Program-made: the position numbers and the translations under genes
The notes under the pieces: generated by a model
What the model saw: only the letters and a program-made list of their open reading frames with translations
Told to the model about the DNA's origin: nothing
Databases searched by the model: none
In this document: in pieces, positions 10,161 to 22,335 of the stretch
How the letters are laid out: each line of letters starts with the position of its first letter
How positions within the stretch are numbered: the stretch's first letter is position 1
Assembly (NCBI GenBank): GCA_964036295.1
Contig: OZ038468.1
Location: 16,618,683-16,682,682 of the forward strand
Length of the DNA: 64,000 nt
Direction: 5' to 3'
Source of the DNA: Plumapathes pennacea
Lineage: Eukaryota > Cnidaria > Anthozoa > Antipatharia > Myriopathidae

Positions 10161-11327
10161 ATGAGAACGCGCAAGTACAGAGTTTTCTTGTGTCTCATAA
10201 TTTTCGTGGTTTTATGCCTCTTACTTGTATACCATACCCAGCTGGGCAACAAATTCAAAATGGCCGGCCACCAAGAACGCTTAAAAAACAGCATTCAAAC
10301 TCACAAACAAAATACCGCAACGAAAGAAGAAATGGCAACCCTGATGTCGCCCACGTTAATTTTGTATTGGTCGACTGTTTTTAAAAAGAAACCCCGTTTC
10401 TTGAAAGAAAATCGGAAGTATCGACATCGCTTTTTCACTGCACTAGAAAAGGGCGACTGTCCAATCCAATGTGAAGTGTCCACCAATCATTCTCGAGCAA
10501 ATGAAAGCAGTGCTTTTATTGTGCATGCAAGGGATACACACATGATACCTCCATCGAAAGCCGTGCCATGGATCTTGCACACAAACGAAAACCCAGTTTA
10601 CACGCCCGTATTAAAGAATCCCCGACTTATGTCTCAATTTCAGCTCCTAATAAGTTATCGCCTGGACTCGGATTTTCCATCGCCTGTCTTTCCAAGACCC
10701 GAACTTTCGCCCCCAGTTTCTTTTAAAGAAAAATACGGCAATATTATGGCGACTTTCTCAAACTGTGAAAAGGTCAGGACTGAGTATATGAAACAGTTAA
10801 TGAAGTTCGTACCAGTAGATTCGTATGGAAGCTGCTTGCGAAACAAAAAGGGTCTAATTGGGATATACGGGAATGCATTTAAGGAGCAGAAGATGAACCT
10901 TGCGCGTTACTATAAATTTTCCCTGGTATTTATGAATCAAGACTGTGACTACTTCGTCGATGATCGACTGTATCATGCTCTGTCCAGTGGCTCAGTTCCC
11001 GTGTACATGGGAACAGACAAAGTGGATAAGTTCCTCCCTGGCAACCTCAACAAGTCCATCATAAAAGTCCGCGATTTTAAAAGTCGAAAGGATCTGGCCA
11101 ACTATCTGACATATCTCAGTAACAACGAGACCGCGTACAACCAATATCTGGAATGGAAGTGGAAGGGACTTGGGGATATCGAGAATACCGCCATCGAGCG
11201 CTTTTGGAACCCAAAGTACCATTTACTGTGCCAAATTTGCCTGGAAGTGTCAAAAGGAAAGCAGCACAAAGACGGTTTACAGCCGGATTATTGTACAGCA
11301 AGGCGTGCCCAGGATTGGGGCATTTGA
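10161..11327 (+). CDS. GT10 alpha-1,3-fucosyltransferase, tandem copy 2 (388 aa)
   Basis: Paralog of the gene at 6232-7362, in the same orientation about 4 kb downstream. ATG 10161 follows an acceptor near 10120 and a short untranslated stretch. Residues about 9-25 form the signal anchor (VFLCLIIFVVLCLLLVY). The stem contains a basic segment (KKKPRFLKENRKYRHRF) lacking in copy 1, which explains the extra 12 residues. The catalytic domain is almost the same as copy 1, including the FVDDRLYHALSSGSVPVYMG signature and the CTARRAQDWGI C-terminus. Differences are concentrated in the stem, with few in the catalytic core. This fits a recent duplication with purifying selection, or gene conversion. 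The frame is intact, so both copies are likely functional. Substrate unknown. Confidence 0.88.
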   Translation: MRTRKYRVFLCLIIFVVLCLLLVYHTQLGNKFKMAGHQERLKNSIQTHKQNTATKEEMATLMSPTLILYWSTVFKKKPRFLKENRKYRHRFFTALEKGDCPIQCEVSTNHSRANESSAFIVHARDTHMIPPSKAVPWILHTNENPVYTPVLKNPRLMSQFQLLISYRLDSDFPSPVFPRPELSPPVSFKEKYGNIMATFSNCEKVRTEYMKQLMKFVPVDSYGSCLRNKKGLIGIYGNAFKEQKMNLARYYKFSLVFMNQDCDYFVDDRLYHALSSGSVPVYMGTDKVDKFLPGNLNKSIIKVRDFKSRKDLANYLTYLSNNETAYNQYLEWKWKGLGDIENTAIERFWNPKYHLLCQICLEVSKGKQHKDGLQPDYCTARRAQDWGI

Positions 11328-11956
11328 CATTGACAGCATGTCACACTAGTAAATAGACAATTACGGCGTTGCAGAAACCGTGGTGGAATGACAACAAAAA
11401 ATTTGTACTTCACTTGATGATTTTATTATTTAAGCGAGTTATTTGACCTGTTATCTCGAGAAACTGCAGCATAAAAACTATCTTATGAAAAGCTTCGTTA
11501 CAATTCCCAGGAAACTTTCCTCGAAGTTCCAAGGTACTTTAAATTTTTGGCCACAATTCGGCCGTTTCTCGCCGGGAAAAGCACTTGCCTACATGTGCTA
11601 TATATAGGCAAAGCGATCACAAGTCTACGCGTATGGTTGTGACAGCTGTACTATTTTGCCAATGGTTTCCATCATAAATCTGTCCAAAATTCATTGTGAA
11701 AAACTTCGCTAGGGAGCATAACATTTACCACAGTATTTCCCTGCCGGATGCTGTGGAGATATTTCAGTTTGTGTTCGAAGCCAAGAGGACCTCCTAGAAA
11801 AGTTCGAACAAAAGAGCTTCCTGACATCCCCTACTTCAAAATATAGTTAATCCTAAAATGTTACTAGTTCAATAATTACAGGTTTGAAGCGAAGAATAAG
11901 GATATTAAGTAAGTGAATATTAGGTTAGTCTGAGCTTTCTTAATCTGATCTCCGTG

Positions 11957-14900
11957 CTAGTCTTTGTGAAACTGGTTGAGTTCCGTATCTTTACCAAGGT
12001 CTGTAATCTTGCTCTGTCTAATTCTTGAACATTTCCGGATAATCACGTGACATACGAGTAGCATCAACTCCAAGAATTCGGCAATTGTCAAAACGGAAAA
12101 CCCGATCCAAAGCCCAAGCTGACCACCGACGTCGGACGCGAAGTTCACGAGCTGTCAAAAGAGAAGTTTCTGTTAGACTCACGGATAGGCGCTCAACTCG
12201 TCTCTTGCTCGCCTCAGCTTTGCTCGGTTCAACGAGCTCGCGCCCCTCAGCCTCTTAGCGTTTTGTGACTAATATTAAGACCGTGCTCTAGCTCAAAATA
12301 TACTAAGATACAGTGTATTGTGAACGCACTGAATTGCTTGAATCATACTCAGGATTGAAGACGCCATAAAATTTTAGACTGATCACGGAGCCTTTAGACT
12401 TGATAAGGGTGCGTTTGATTGAGTCTATTCCGGAATAGGAATAGCTAAAATGACCAAAGTTTTGCTTGTTCTGGGGAAGATTCTGTTCGAAATTGTTTTA
12501 AATCTTTCATGTTTGCATTTTGAACAGCTTCCGATACATCTTAGGCCTAATCAGCTCAAAAACAAATGATTTTACCGATCAGCAGCGCTGTTCCTTTGCC
12601 ATAATAGACCCAATAGAACGCGCCCTAAGGTTTTTAGTTTTCTTTTTAACTTATTTAGTGACGTTAAGAGAATAGACTCTTGACCACACACCTCATAAGA
12701 TAGCTGCTCCTCTATGACTTCAAAATTGAGCTCTTCGTAGAAAATGTGTAACTTCAGCACGTCAGACCTAGCAAGGGGTCGGGGAGAGAGCAGAGCTAAG
12801 TATACTAACACTTATTAAGTATTATCTCAAAGACCGGTCTTACGTTTGTGTTTTAACCCTTTCACTCCCAAGAGTGACCAACTTCGATTTTCTCCTTCAG
12901 TTTCTCACCAGAAACATATATGATACAGTAGGGAGAACTTTACTTTTAATAGTTTGCTAAGATGAAAGGTGATTAAACTATCAATTCTCACTATATCACT
13001 CATACATTTTCTTCCTAAAAGGTTGGGGGAATCTGCATTTTGAGCTTGGGAGTGAAAAGGTTAAAGAGCGAAAAAGTGCGGTGGTCGTTCTGTAAATCTA
13101 TGAATTAACCTCTCTTGTTCCTTATTGCCATGGCATAAGTAGCGATAAATTTTTTTAACTTTTTACAAATGTTGCAAGTTCCATCTACAATACGTCAAAT
13201 AATTTATTACTGTAACAACGTTTTTGACAAGTTTAGTTTGACTAATGAAAAAAGCTCATGATATTCAAAGGTAAAACGTTTTCTTGAAATAGGAGAATAC
13301 AAAGTGGAAGAAGACGCGACGTGTCTGTCTGATTGACCTACTCGCTGTTTCTTTCTTTGAACTATCATAACCCACCTGTAGTCTGCCCAATAATCTACTT
13401 TTTCTGCATTCTTGAAATAAGGCTGAGGTAACGAATAAAGAGATAGTGTTAGAACAATGAGGAATAATAAAAAAGTTATATTGTTCAGTTTATTTACCTC
13501 GTTCTCTTCCGATGGCCACACAGCAATCGAAGTTGACTGCTTAAAGATTTCCTGTCTGTAAAGAAGGAATTTTATTAACATAAGTTACTTCAATGACAAG
13601 TCCGGCAGTTTTGTTTTCATAGCAATGTTGATAGCAAAATATTCAAACTGACTGAAATGAAAAACCAGGAGATGGAAGGAAGTAGTGAACCGTAGGGAAT
13701 CGATAATATAAAACGAAGGTGCAATAGAAACACTGATTGAAATGGCAATGAAATTTGATTGAATTGATTACAATTAATATTCCAGGAAAACATTTCTAGA
13801 AAGTTCTTCAGTTTTCAGTTCCCCTGATTCTGTGTACTTACTTGCAAGGCTCTCGACAGGCTTTGGAGCAGTTTAGCTTATTTTCCTTAAAGTCTTTTTG
13901 TACCTTACTCAGGCATTTGGCTGTTGATTAAGACACAGTAAAGGAAAACGTTTAGCTTAAACTTAAAGTTGTGTAGTTGAACTGGTCTTATTTCTAGATA
14001 GCCACAGTTTCTAACAAGCAGCTAGTTAATATGTTATTTTTGGAATGCTAGTACTTTGCTGATTCCTTGGTGAGAACTATTAAACTACAGTGTGGCATGA
14101 AATTTTCGCGGGATCGAATTTCGCGGATTTTACAACGGTCTGCGTCTCTGCAAATAAACTCCCGCGAAAATTTACTCATTCACGGCTTAGATTACTGACC
14201 GCAAACAATAGTCTCTGCGGTCTCTGCTTAATTTTATAACAACTCTGGACAAGGAGTGAACGCATAAAAATGGCAATCCGCGAAATCAAACTCCCTCAAA
14301 ATTTTATGCCACACTGTGATTTGTAATTTGGACGAGACCAACATGATGCACTGCCACTGTCTCAACGAAAGAGCAGAACCTTGTTTTGTCGTAAGGGAAG
14401 CATCGGTGTGCTGATGAGCTGTCATTCTAGTTTTTCTATCTGACTTTGTGAAAGGGTTTCAGAGGTATTTTTGGAGTCAAATCATGTTGATTACCAGGAC
14501 ATTTGAGAAAACAAGTCAACAAATCATAAGATGCTCTAGGTTTTACTTTTACTAACATTTTTCATCCCATTAACGTGTGATGTGCATGGTAGGATATACT
14601 TACCCATTGTTTTATTCATAACATTGCATATTGGTCCTTTGGCGATAGGAAATCGATATTCCATGCATTTGCACCGTTTTCGTTGATTGTACGCAAGGCA
14701 TGATTCTTTGCAAGCCTGAACAAACAAACAAAATGATGGAATTATTCACACAGTAGACGTCTTGGTATGGTATTCTCAATTGCGGTATTTTGTACTGAAA
14801 TGCTACAATCTTTTGGGCAAAATTGTTGTCGCACTACCCCCTCCTACCGCACACGATGCCCGAGAGAGAGAGGGGGGGGGCATAAGAACTTTCTATTCAG

Positions 14901-17900
14901 TGAAAAATGCAGCTGAAACGAGAAAGAGAGATGGAGAGAGAAAGACGGACATACAACGAGATCTTACCATTGACGAATAAGACGCGTTAAATGCTAGACG
15001 ATATAGGTTTCCAGTCTCCATTGTCGAATCACTTAGGCAACTGCCATTGTTGAAAGGGTCCTTTCGAAATATTGTAGTCTATCGGTGAAAATACACGTAG
15101 TTTAGTACACAGACGAGCTGATCTAAATTGCATACATTCAGTCGACCACTAGATGAATTCTAAATTACAAGGCTTAGCTACGATACCCAGGATTTGTTTC
15201 AGTACTGTAGAAATGATCTTAGTTTTAGGTTTCTTTTAATTTTTACTTATAACACCATCCAATTCCAGTGTAATTTCACGACAGTAATGAACTTACAACT
15301 ATTTGAGGTGCATGCAAAAATCGAAATATTTTTGTGACACTGATTATTTTGCGGTTTGCTTGAGTTTCACGTTGCCTTCTTTTGCCAGTGTTAGCTGAGG
15401 TGGACATTCTTTGATTTGTAACTCCCGCGTTCCATTATTGTGTCTCTCACCTTCCTCAGGCCAACAGATGTAGCAAACCCTGGTGCGACACTTATTCCTT
15501 GCTCAAGAGGAAATGGCATTTCACCGCTGTTCGACAGGGCAATCTTTATTCCAGCTTCTTCCGTCAGCTGACCCACGTACTGCAACTGCTGGATGTTTAG
15601 TTCTAAAGTCAGTCCTGTTGTCAAACACGAAAGTACATGTGAGACACGGAACCCGCAAGGGTGATGGGAGGAGGGGGGAGGGGGAGGGGGGGGGGGTGTA
15701 CTGTTCATAATTTTGGTTTGGAGTGTGCCACCCGGGTGAACCCTTGCCTAATTTCAGACCAAAATTAATACCCTTGGCTTCTACAGGGGAATGCCTCCGG
15801 ACTCAGAGGCACGGCGATGGGCTAGCGCTCGAAACACATCGATTATTAGTTTATCCACTCTTAACCTCGTCCCAGGCCCTCTTAGCTTGGGAACCCGTTG
15901 CTGGCGCCCGCGATAAATTTGTTTTGCGGGTATCAATACAGTGCAAAATGGCGTACGAGGTGCCTGTTCGAAGCCCGGCCCTCCAACACGGGGCTAGATA
16001 TTGAAGCAGAAAACGGTTAAAATTGAATCCACGAAGATTTTTTTGTGCCAAGCGATGAGGTTTTCATTCAAGGTAAGATTCGCGCGTTCAAACTGTTCTC
16101 CTCTAGTCAACCCTGAGCATGCAAACACTGGTCAGCAATCACGAATTTGTATTGCATTGCGAACACTTCCCAGTGTTTATTTGCCAAATGGTTTGCCAGA
16201 ATATTTCAGCCGGTCTTCACAGTTGTGGCAACGGTCGACTGGTGTGCTGTCAGTCAATTTCTCGAATGTGCATGACACTGATGGCATTTCTAGCAATATG
16301 TTATGTCTGCGAGTGCAATTAATGATTTACATCACAAGTGATGTTTGATAATTCTTATTTATTGTATCTTTCAAACATCACGAGTGGTGAAAATCATTAA
16401 TTGAACAAGCAAACTTGTATGATTTCTTGTTTAATGTGTGACTATAAAAATGGACTCAAAATTCAAGCAAGCTCCTCGCATTAAGTGCGTGTGCTAATGT
16501 CACAGTTAACAACTTGTTTTTAGACATTGAAATATAACTCTTGTTGGATAAGGCAGTGGAAGAGCTACAGAAAGTACAGAAAACTTCAAAGCAATGTGGT
16601 TGCTATAGTAACATTAATAATAATTGCACTCAGTGCAAATTAGCTATAACTTGCTCTCAGCCAATCAGATTGCAGAAATATTAGTATAGTCATATGATAA
16701 TATTTATAACCATACCATGTGATGGGCCAGCTTTGTTGGATTTCAAAGTTGCTGCACTTCGATTGAACATATCGTCTCCACTGTTGAAGACGTAGCAGTT
16801 TCCATACTTGTAATGCCAAAATGTCGTCCAGAACTTTTCTGTGTAATTACTGAAGAAGAAAAATATGTGCTTATTACCGCAAAACATCACGAAATAATTA
16901 CACTTGTCTGCAGCTAAGCACAGGCAGAGGTCCCTCCCTATTTTGACTCTGGTTCATTTTGCCAATATTGGTTGATACTTTGTGGGTAAAAGCAAAAAAT
17001 AATTTTTTTAAGATTAAATTCCAGCTCACCGGCACGACACGCCTCTGTATGTACAAGACATGACCATGTCTTCAAACTGGTGGCCAAGTGGTTGGAGTTG
17101 CTGTGGTGTAACCAGAGCTAAAATCGAAATCAGCGTTTCTTCTTCTACAAAATTTTCATCCAGATCATCGGGGTTCTCCAGGCCTTCCTCATCCTCATAA
17201 TACCAATCATCATAATCACCACTGTAATCACCAGATCCATAGCCGTACCCAGAACCTGCATCTGGCAAAACATCACGTAACATTTACCATAAGTCCCTTT
17301 AGCCCAGAGAGGTGGGGGGGGGGGGGGGGGGGGGGGGTGGTTAGAGGAGAAATTTGATGCTTGAAGTTACACTGCCATTACCATGTTCATTCAGACTAAA
17401 ACATTTTGGGCCGATTAAATCACTTTGTCTTAGACAGGGTAGTGAAATTAACAAATTTGTGTCTTAAAGAGGGTCAGGGTTTGAGGACATCGGCAGAACC
17501 CCCTACCCAGATTTCGAGTATCCCCCCCCCTCCCAGGGGGGGCAAGGGAGGATTCTGAGAGAGCTGTACAGGTCAATGCACTGGCCCTAATTAGAATGGT
17601 TTTTGTATGAATGTCGAAGATAGTCTTTTGATTGCTTTAATTGGTTTTGCGATTCCTAGTGATGCTTTTCAATTGGTCCAAACAAGTTTAGCTGCATTCT
17701 CACCAATCACATGTTTTCACACTGCTCAGTGATTGGTCTCTTGTTCAAAGTAAATCCAAGTGCAAATTAGTTTGACTTCTGATTGGTTGAAAGTATTTAA
17801 CACAGCTGCTGTGACTGATGGTGTAATTGCTTTGGTTTTAGCTTCACGAAAGTCCGAAAACTGTCCCAGAATTTTAGGTATAAGTAAGAGAGAGCAATAC

Positions 17901-19056
17901 CATCAATGCTAGAGGATGAACTCTGTTCATCTCCTGTTGATCTTCTTTTCCTCCTTGTTTCCCAGTCCTCATCTGAAAAATCTTGATGATCATCAAGTGA
18001 CAGAGATTTATCTGAAATAGATGTAAAGAAGGCTTTAAGAGTTGAACCTAGCAGTAGTAGTAGTAGTGGTAGTAGTAGTGGTAGTAGTGTTAGTAGTGGT
18101 ATTTGCACAATACCAACATTACTTACTTGGGTTGTTAAAATCCTTAAATCCTTTCTGCAGCAAATCTGGGCCGTTGTCTATCCAATCTTTACGAATGGGA
18201 TTAAAGTTACAGAAAGTCACTGTTGGAAACGGCAGGCTCTGAAAAATATTTATGAGAATTATCAAAGTCAAAAAATGCAACGTTTGTTCAGTACGGGAGA
18301 GGTTTGATTCGTTGAAATAAATTACATTCAGTATACTACGAAACCTCCAAAAGCTCCTTAACTATCAAATGAAGTCCTTAAAGGTGTGACCATATAAATT
18401 AAAGCTCTCAATGAGTACATTATAATAGCAGTGTTCACTTACACCTTGTGAAATGTCAAATGAAAGCTAAAGGTGTTACCACTCAGATGAAAGCTCTCAA
18501 TGAGTATATTCTAATAGCAGTGTTCACTTCCAACTCCTGAACTGTCAAAAAACAAAAAAGAACCTAAAGGTGTGACCACTAAAATGAAAACTCTCAATGA
18601 CTGCATTCTAACAGAAGTGTTCACTTCCAACTCCTGAACTGTAAAATGAAACTTAAAGGTGTGACCGGTTTTTTGTAGTTGCTTCTTGATCGCCTCTATC
18701 AAGTATTTTGTAATTTTACACTTTACCGTGTCGTGTTGAAGTCGAACAAGAGTGCTGAGGGGCCTGGCCCGGAACTTTTTAAACAAGCTGTAAATCTGCA
18801 TGGAAAACACCACCACTGCTGCGACGAACATTAAACTCCAGAACACTTTGCGAATGACATGTTTGGAGCCGTAGATTCTCCCAGGACCATGAGCCGAGGT
18901 GTACTCACAAAATTCTGCTATCAGAGTTCTTATGCTTTCTTCTTTCTGCTCCTTGTCTTTCTCATTGTTTGTTTCTTTTAGCGTCTTTTTTGTAGTGCGC
19001 CTGTGCCATTCCTGTTTGGCGTCTTCATCCGGCTTGAATGTCCGGTTGTCCGTCAT
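11957..19056 (-). CDS. ASIC/ENaC (degenerin) family sodium channel subunit
   Basis: A trimeric amiloride-sensitive-type cation channel subunit of the plasma membrane. Exons (minus): 19056-18727, 18238-18127, 18011-17901, 17261-17030, 16849-16716, 15614-15451, 15078-14968, 14715-14604, 13920-13842, 13555-13498, about 12767-12692 and 12151-11957. Most joins are in frame. The join into the 12767 exon is not, so a small exon may be missing between 13498 and 12767. Family marks in order: FCEYTSAHGPGRI before TM1, LPFPTVTFCNFNP after TM1, GHQFEDMVMSC, YGNCYVFNSG, GLTLELNIQQ, the Cys-rich thumb (ACKESC, CKCMEYRFP, CSKACREPC), STSIAVWPS, and the pore exon GQLGLWIGFSVLTIAEFLEL with the G-x-S filter as GFS. 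Unusual points are an RRKRR site near residues 167-171 and an acidic Gly/Tyr-rich insert in exon 4. Ligand and gating are unknown; peptide or acid gating are possibilities in cnidarians. Confidence 0.88.
12853..13064. mobile_element. complete TTAA-flanked MITE (CCCTTTCACTCCCAAG family)
   Basis: TTAACCCTTTCACTCCCAAG at the left mirrors CTTGGGAGTGAAAAGGTTAA at the right, with TTAA at both outer ends. That points to piggyBac-type TTAA insertion. Other copies are at 27906-28116, 4945-5132 and 46255-46451, with fragments at 2341-2690, 32858-33010, 40914-41000 and 55985-56055. It is in an intron of the channel gene. Confidence 0.85.
14087..14318. mobile_element. ~230-bp MITE with CAGTGTGGCAT termini
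   Basis: ACAGTGTGGCATGAAATTTT at the left mirrors AAAATTTTATGCCACACTGT at the right. It contains several TTCGCGG/CCGCGAA motifs. It is inserted in the channel-gene intron between 14604 and 13920. Confidence 0.8.
16319..16402. repeat. 84-bp inverted repeat
   Basis: ATTAATGATTTACATCACAA mirrors the TGGTGAAAATCATTAAT side, with arms continuing through GTGATGTTTGA and TCAAACATCAC around an AT-rich loop. It lies in the large channel-gene intron 16715-15615, which otherwise shows no second gene. Confidence 0.75.
17308..17338. repeat. poly-G tract
   Basis: A G run of about 30 nt with one T interruption, in a channel-gene intron. Its length in an assembly is unreliable. A C-rich tract follows at 17522-17531. 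Confidence 0.85.
18358..18670. repeat. 3-4 unit tandem array of the CTCTCAATGAGTACATT family
   Basis: Units contain AAAGCTCTCAATGAGTACAT, AGCAGTGTTCACTTCCAACT, CCTGAACTGT and CTAAAGGTGTGACCACT, spaced about 85-90 bp. It sits in intron 1 of the channel gene, ending about 57 bp from the exon 1 donor. The related array at 7893-8165 is 10 kb away. Confidence 0.75.
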
Positions 19057-19721
19057 TATGTGACTTTTTTTTTTTTTTTTTTTTGTACAATTTTACAGTA
19101 ACTTTATGAAGTCATCTCACTGGAGAATATGAATGAAAAAATGCACGTTAGATAATCTGCACAGTTTTTCTCCGAGTACATTACTCCTACTTGCAACCTA
19201 CTCTACAGTTGTTGTATTATTAATCTTATAACACGCATCTTATTTCTCTGATTTCGACAAATCTATACTAGTCTCTGTTGAAGTCTTTTCCTTGCGTTTA
19301 CTGTATATCTCTTTCCCCGCTTTACTATCCCTGTTTTGTCCCTCTGTGTATTTATTTTATGTTGACCGTCATTATATTTTTTGGTTATTCTTTTCACCGC
19401 GAAGAAAATAGCATCTGAGCAGCTGTTAAAGGAAGCCTAAACGTTTGACCACTCGAACGAAGCTTTTAATGAGTACATTCTAATAGTAATGTCCATGTCG
19501 TTATCTAGAAGATAATTTCGCATTTTTAAAGTTCATTAATCAGACAAACAGTGCAAAAGGAGGGCGACAAGATTATCTTGATGAATAATCACTTTACGAC
19601 ATCAGATTGGTCCAGTCATGCTGCCGCCTCTTACAAAATGCTTGTATGTTTAAATCGAGGCAGCTAGTGTAATATATTTAATATATTTTATCAGGGCCTG
19701 ATCAGTCTTCCCTTAGTGTTT

Positions 19722-19754
<33 letters not shown>

Positions 19755-21680
19755 CTGCCTATTTCTCTCTGACTGTCCCTTTCTCTCTGCAGTATATATC
19801 ATTTCGTGCCCTTATAAATTGTCACTAAATCACCTGCCAGTGGTAAATCCAAACTGTTCTGTCCTTTACATAGTTTGTTCACATCCAGTGGTATTACGTT
19901 GTTAACTGTAGGCTAAACTTTAAACTCGTTGCGAATCTTGAATTTCTTTCTATGGCTTATTTGTGTCTTTTGATGACACACTATAAGTAGTAACAATAAA
20001 AAGGCTGTTCTATTGCATGCATCTTTAATATGGCTCATAGCTAGAATAAAAAGCAATTAGTATTTGGATTGATAAGTCAGTGTAAATTAAGGTGTGAAAG
20101 ACTGCTGTGAGAAAGTCATTTTGTAAAGATATACAAATTTTAAATTTATATGCGCGGATAACGAGGAAAGCAAACATAAAAAAGGAGTTGAAGGGAAAAA
20201 AGCAAATAACTAAACTGAAATTGCTTTTTATCGGCACTCTAATGCCGCTCGAATGATTACTTTAATCTGTGACCTTACTTGAATTGAATAACCTTTTAGT
20301 GGGAGTGAGCAATACCTACCTTATACTCCGGCGAAAACTGAAGCTTTAGCTTGATAAACCTTCACAAGTGTAAAATTTTTAACGGCGAGTAAGTAAATTC
20401 GAAATTTATTAAAGAAAACACACATTTTAAAATGTCTAAAAGTAAGGTCATTTCTTTAAACGCTTATTTCTAATTTGAGCTTTGTCGTAATTACAAAAGC
20501 AGCATAAGTTTGCTTAATTACCTGTCAACAAAATAACAGCCAAGTCCAATGTGAAAAAAAGGTAGTGGTTATGTTTTTCTGGAACCGAAGTTTGGCCAGC
20601 CTCAAATTCAGTGAGTGCATGAACACTGCACGTGTTATAAACCTTTATCACTAGTTTGTGACGCAGCTGATAATTAGAAAAAAAGATTTTTTTTTCGTCC
20701 AGAAAACAAAAAGGTAAACTTTGTCACTAAAAAAAGCACACCTGCTGTACGAGTGCAAGGCAAATGAAGCGACAGGCAACTGGATGAACTAAATATTCTG
20801 CGTGATTTTGTCATTTATTTGCCATTCATTGCATATGCATTTATACTGTGTTCGTCGCTTTATGCTGACTACAACAGACAAACGACACTGTTCAAATTTC
20901 TTTCTTTGAACGAGAACAATAACATGAATGTTTTAGTATCAACGATTGCTTCTTGCGAAATAGAAAAAGTGACGCATGCGCTTGAAATCGGTTGTCATGC
21001 TGTGAAGACCATTCGAGTAAATTCGTTTCTCCCTGATCAGGCCAAGGGGGGCAATGTTGATTTATTTTGTAGTCTAAAGTTTCCGCTTACAGTTGTCCTC
21101 GTCTTTATTTATCTTGCTCGTATATTTTATTTGTACCTGGGGTTTACTAGAAGCCTACTTCAGAGATATAGACCCCGGTCGCACTTGTGAGTTTAACAAA
21201 AATAATGTCGACACTTTACAGCTCTTCGAGTGCAAACGGCGGCGTTTTGTTGCGCTTTGTTGCGGCCAAACTTCGAAGAAGCCGTCGTTTTCCTCCGGTT
21301 GCTTAGTAAATCATTAGCAATTCAGTTCTGTGCTATAGGGCCTCAAGCAAGCCAAGATCAACTTTCAACCAATTTCCTAGAGCGCACTTACATATCTGAC
21401 CCCAAGGCTCAAAAAACACCATTTAACTTTTGGGGCTTGTTCACACAGAACCATTTAGATCTAGTCTACTGAAATGCAAGTCGATTGCGTGCGTGCACCA
21501 ATACCACTGATTTTGGTACCGAGATCAATACATGATTTGCCATCAATCGATGACTGAAGATAAAACAACTCCAAGTGAATAAGAACCCTGCACTTGACAC
21601 TGAGACAGTTGGCTGTAAAATTCTATCAAGAATCCCCCTCCGTTTGAAAATTATTGTTTTTTTTTTCTGCAGTGTCACCG
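19057..21680. other. intergenic, no supported gene
   Basis: This stretch lies upstream of the channel gene. It contains poly-T tracts at 19067-19084 and 19726-19755, a single unit of the CTCTCAATGAGTACATT repeat at 19435-19500, and AT-rich unique sequence. Open frames here are short and lack splice or family support. The promoter of the channel gene presumably lies just 5' of 19056 on the minus strand, but no clear TATA box or initiator was recognised. Confidence 0.5.
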
Positions 21681-21759
21681 ATCACGATGTTGCAATGGGC
21701 AATGACATTCGTGCGGACCGACCATACATTAGTAAGTAACCGACTTTATTTGTAACCTC

Positions 21760-21939
21760 CAGGCGTGTGCAATCAGAGATAATATCATACTTTGCTTTAG
21801 CAGCGCCTCTTAAGAGCGTTAAGCTGCAAGTCCCTGACGTTTTAACGGACACTTCATAGTGTCGAACCTCAAACAAAAATGATTTGCCCGATTGGGTGGA
21901 AGGTCGATACGCAGTAGACAAATAAATATTTTGAAAGTC
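21760..21939 (-). other. possible unassigned coding exon
   Basis: On the minus strand a good acceptor (CCGCTGTCTTCAG, ending at 21940) opens a frame of about 85 codons, containing RPSTQSGKSFLFEVRHYEVS and SGTCSLTLLRGAAKAKYD. The composition looks protein-like. I recognise no family. A candidate upstream exon at 22420-22336 joins out of phase with it, so the gene model is unresolved. Confidence 0.3.
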
Positions 21940-21976
21940 CTGAAGACAGCGGGATGTTAGAAAATCGATCCTTGAT

Positions 21977-22200
21977 AAAGGTGGTGTTACACTGGTCGAT
22001 TTGCAACGATACGATGTTGCACTAAAAATCGTTCAGGTGTAACACCCCATTGCGAACGATTTTTCGCGATGTTTGCAGTGCTGCAACGCGTTTCAAGTTT
22101 TTGAAAGCGATTCAAAAACTCGCAACACCGCTTCGTGAATTTGAAGCGAATCGGCGTTGCAAATTGTCGTTGCAAATCGACCAGTGTAACACCAGCTTAA
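21977..22200. mobile_element. MITE, GGTGGTGTTACACTGGTCGA family, copy 1
   Basis: GGTGGTGTTACACTGGTCGA at the left mirrors TCGACCAGTGTAACACCAGC at the right, and inner segments rich in TTGCAACG are also inverted. The right end abuts TTAA. An inverted full copy with TTAA on both sides lies at 55681-55919, and one broken end at 57326-57362. Confidence 0.85.
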
Positions 22201-22335
22201 GAGAGCTTGAACCATTAACGAAATACATTTCAAATCACGAATTTTACTTTGCCCTATACATTTAGCCGCGGAGAGTCTTCTCTTAAAGATATAATTCGTT
22301 GTTTGATATCACTATGCCTGCGTAAACTTACCGAT

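Noticed and set aside
20819..21190. 123-codon plus-strand frame with a hydrophobic segment
   Set aside because: AT-rich composition, no recognisable domain, no supporting splice sites or poly(A) signal; length is possible by chance.
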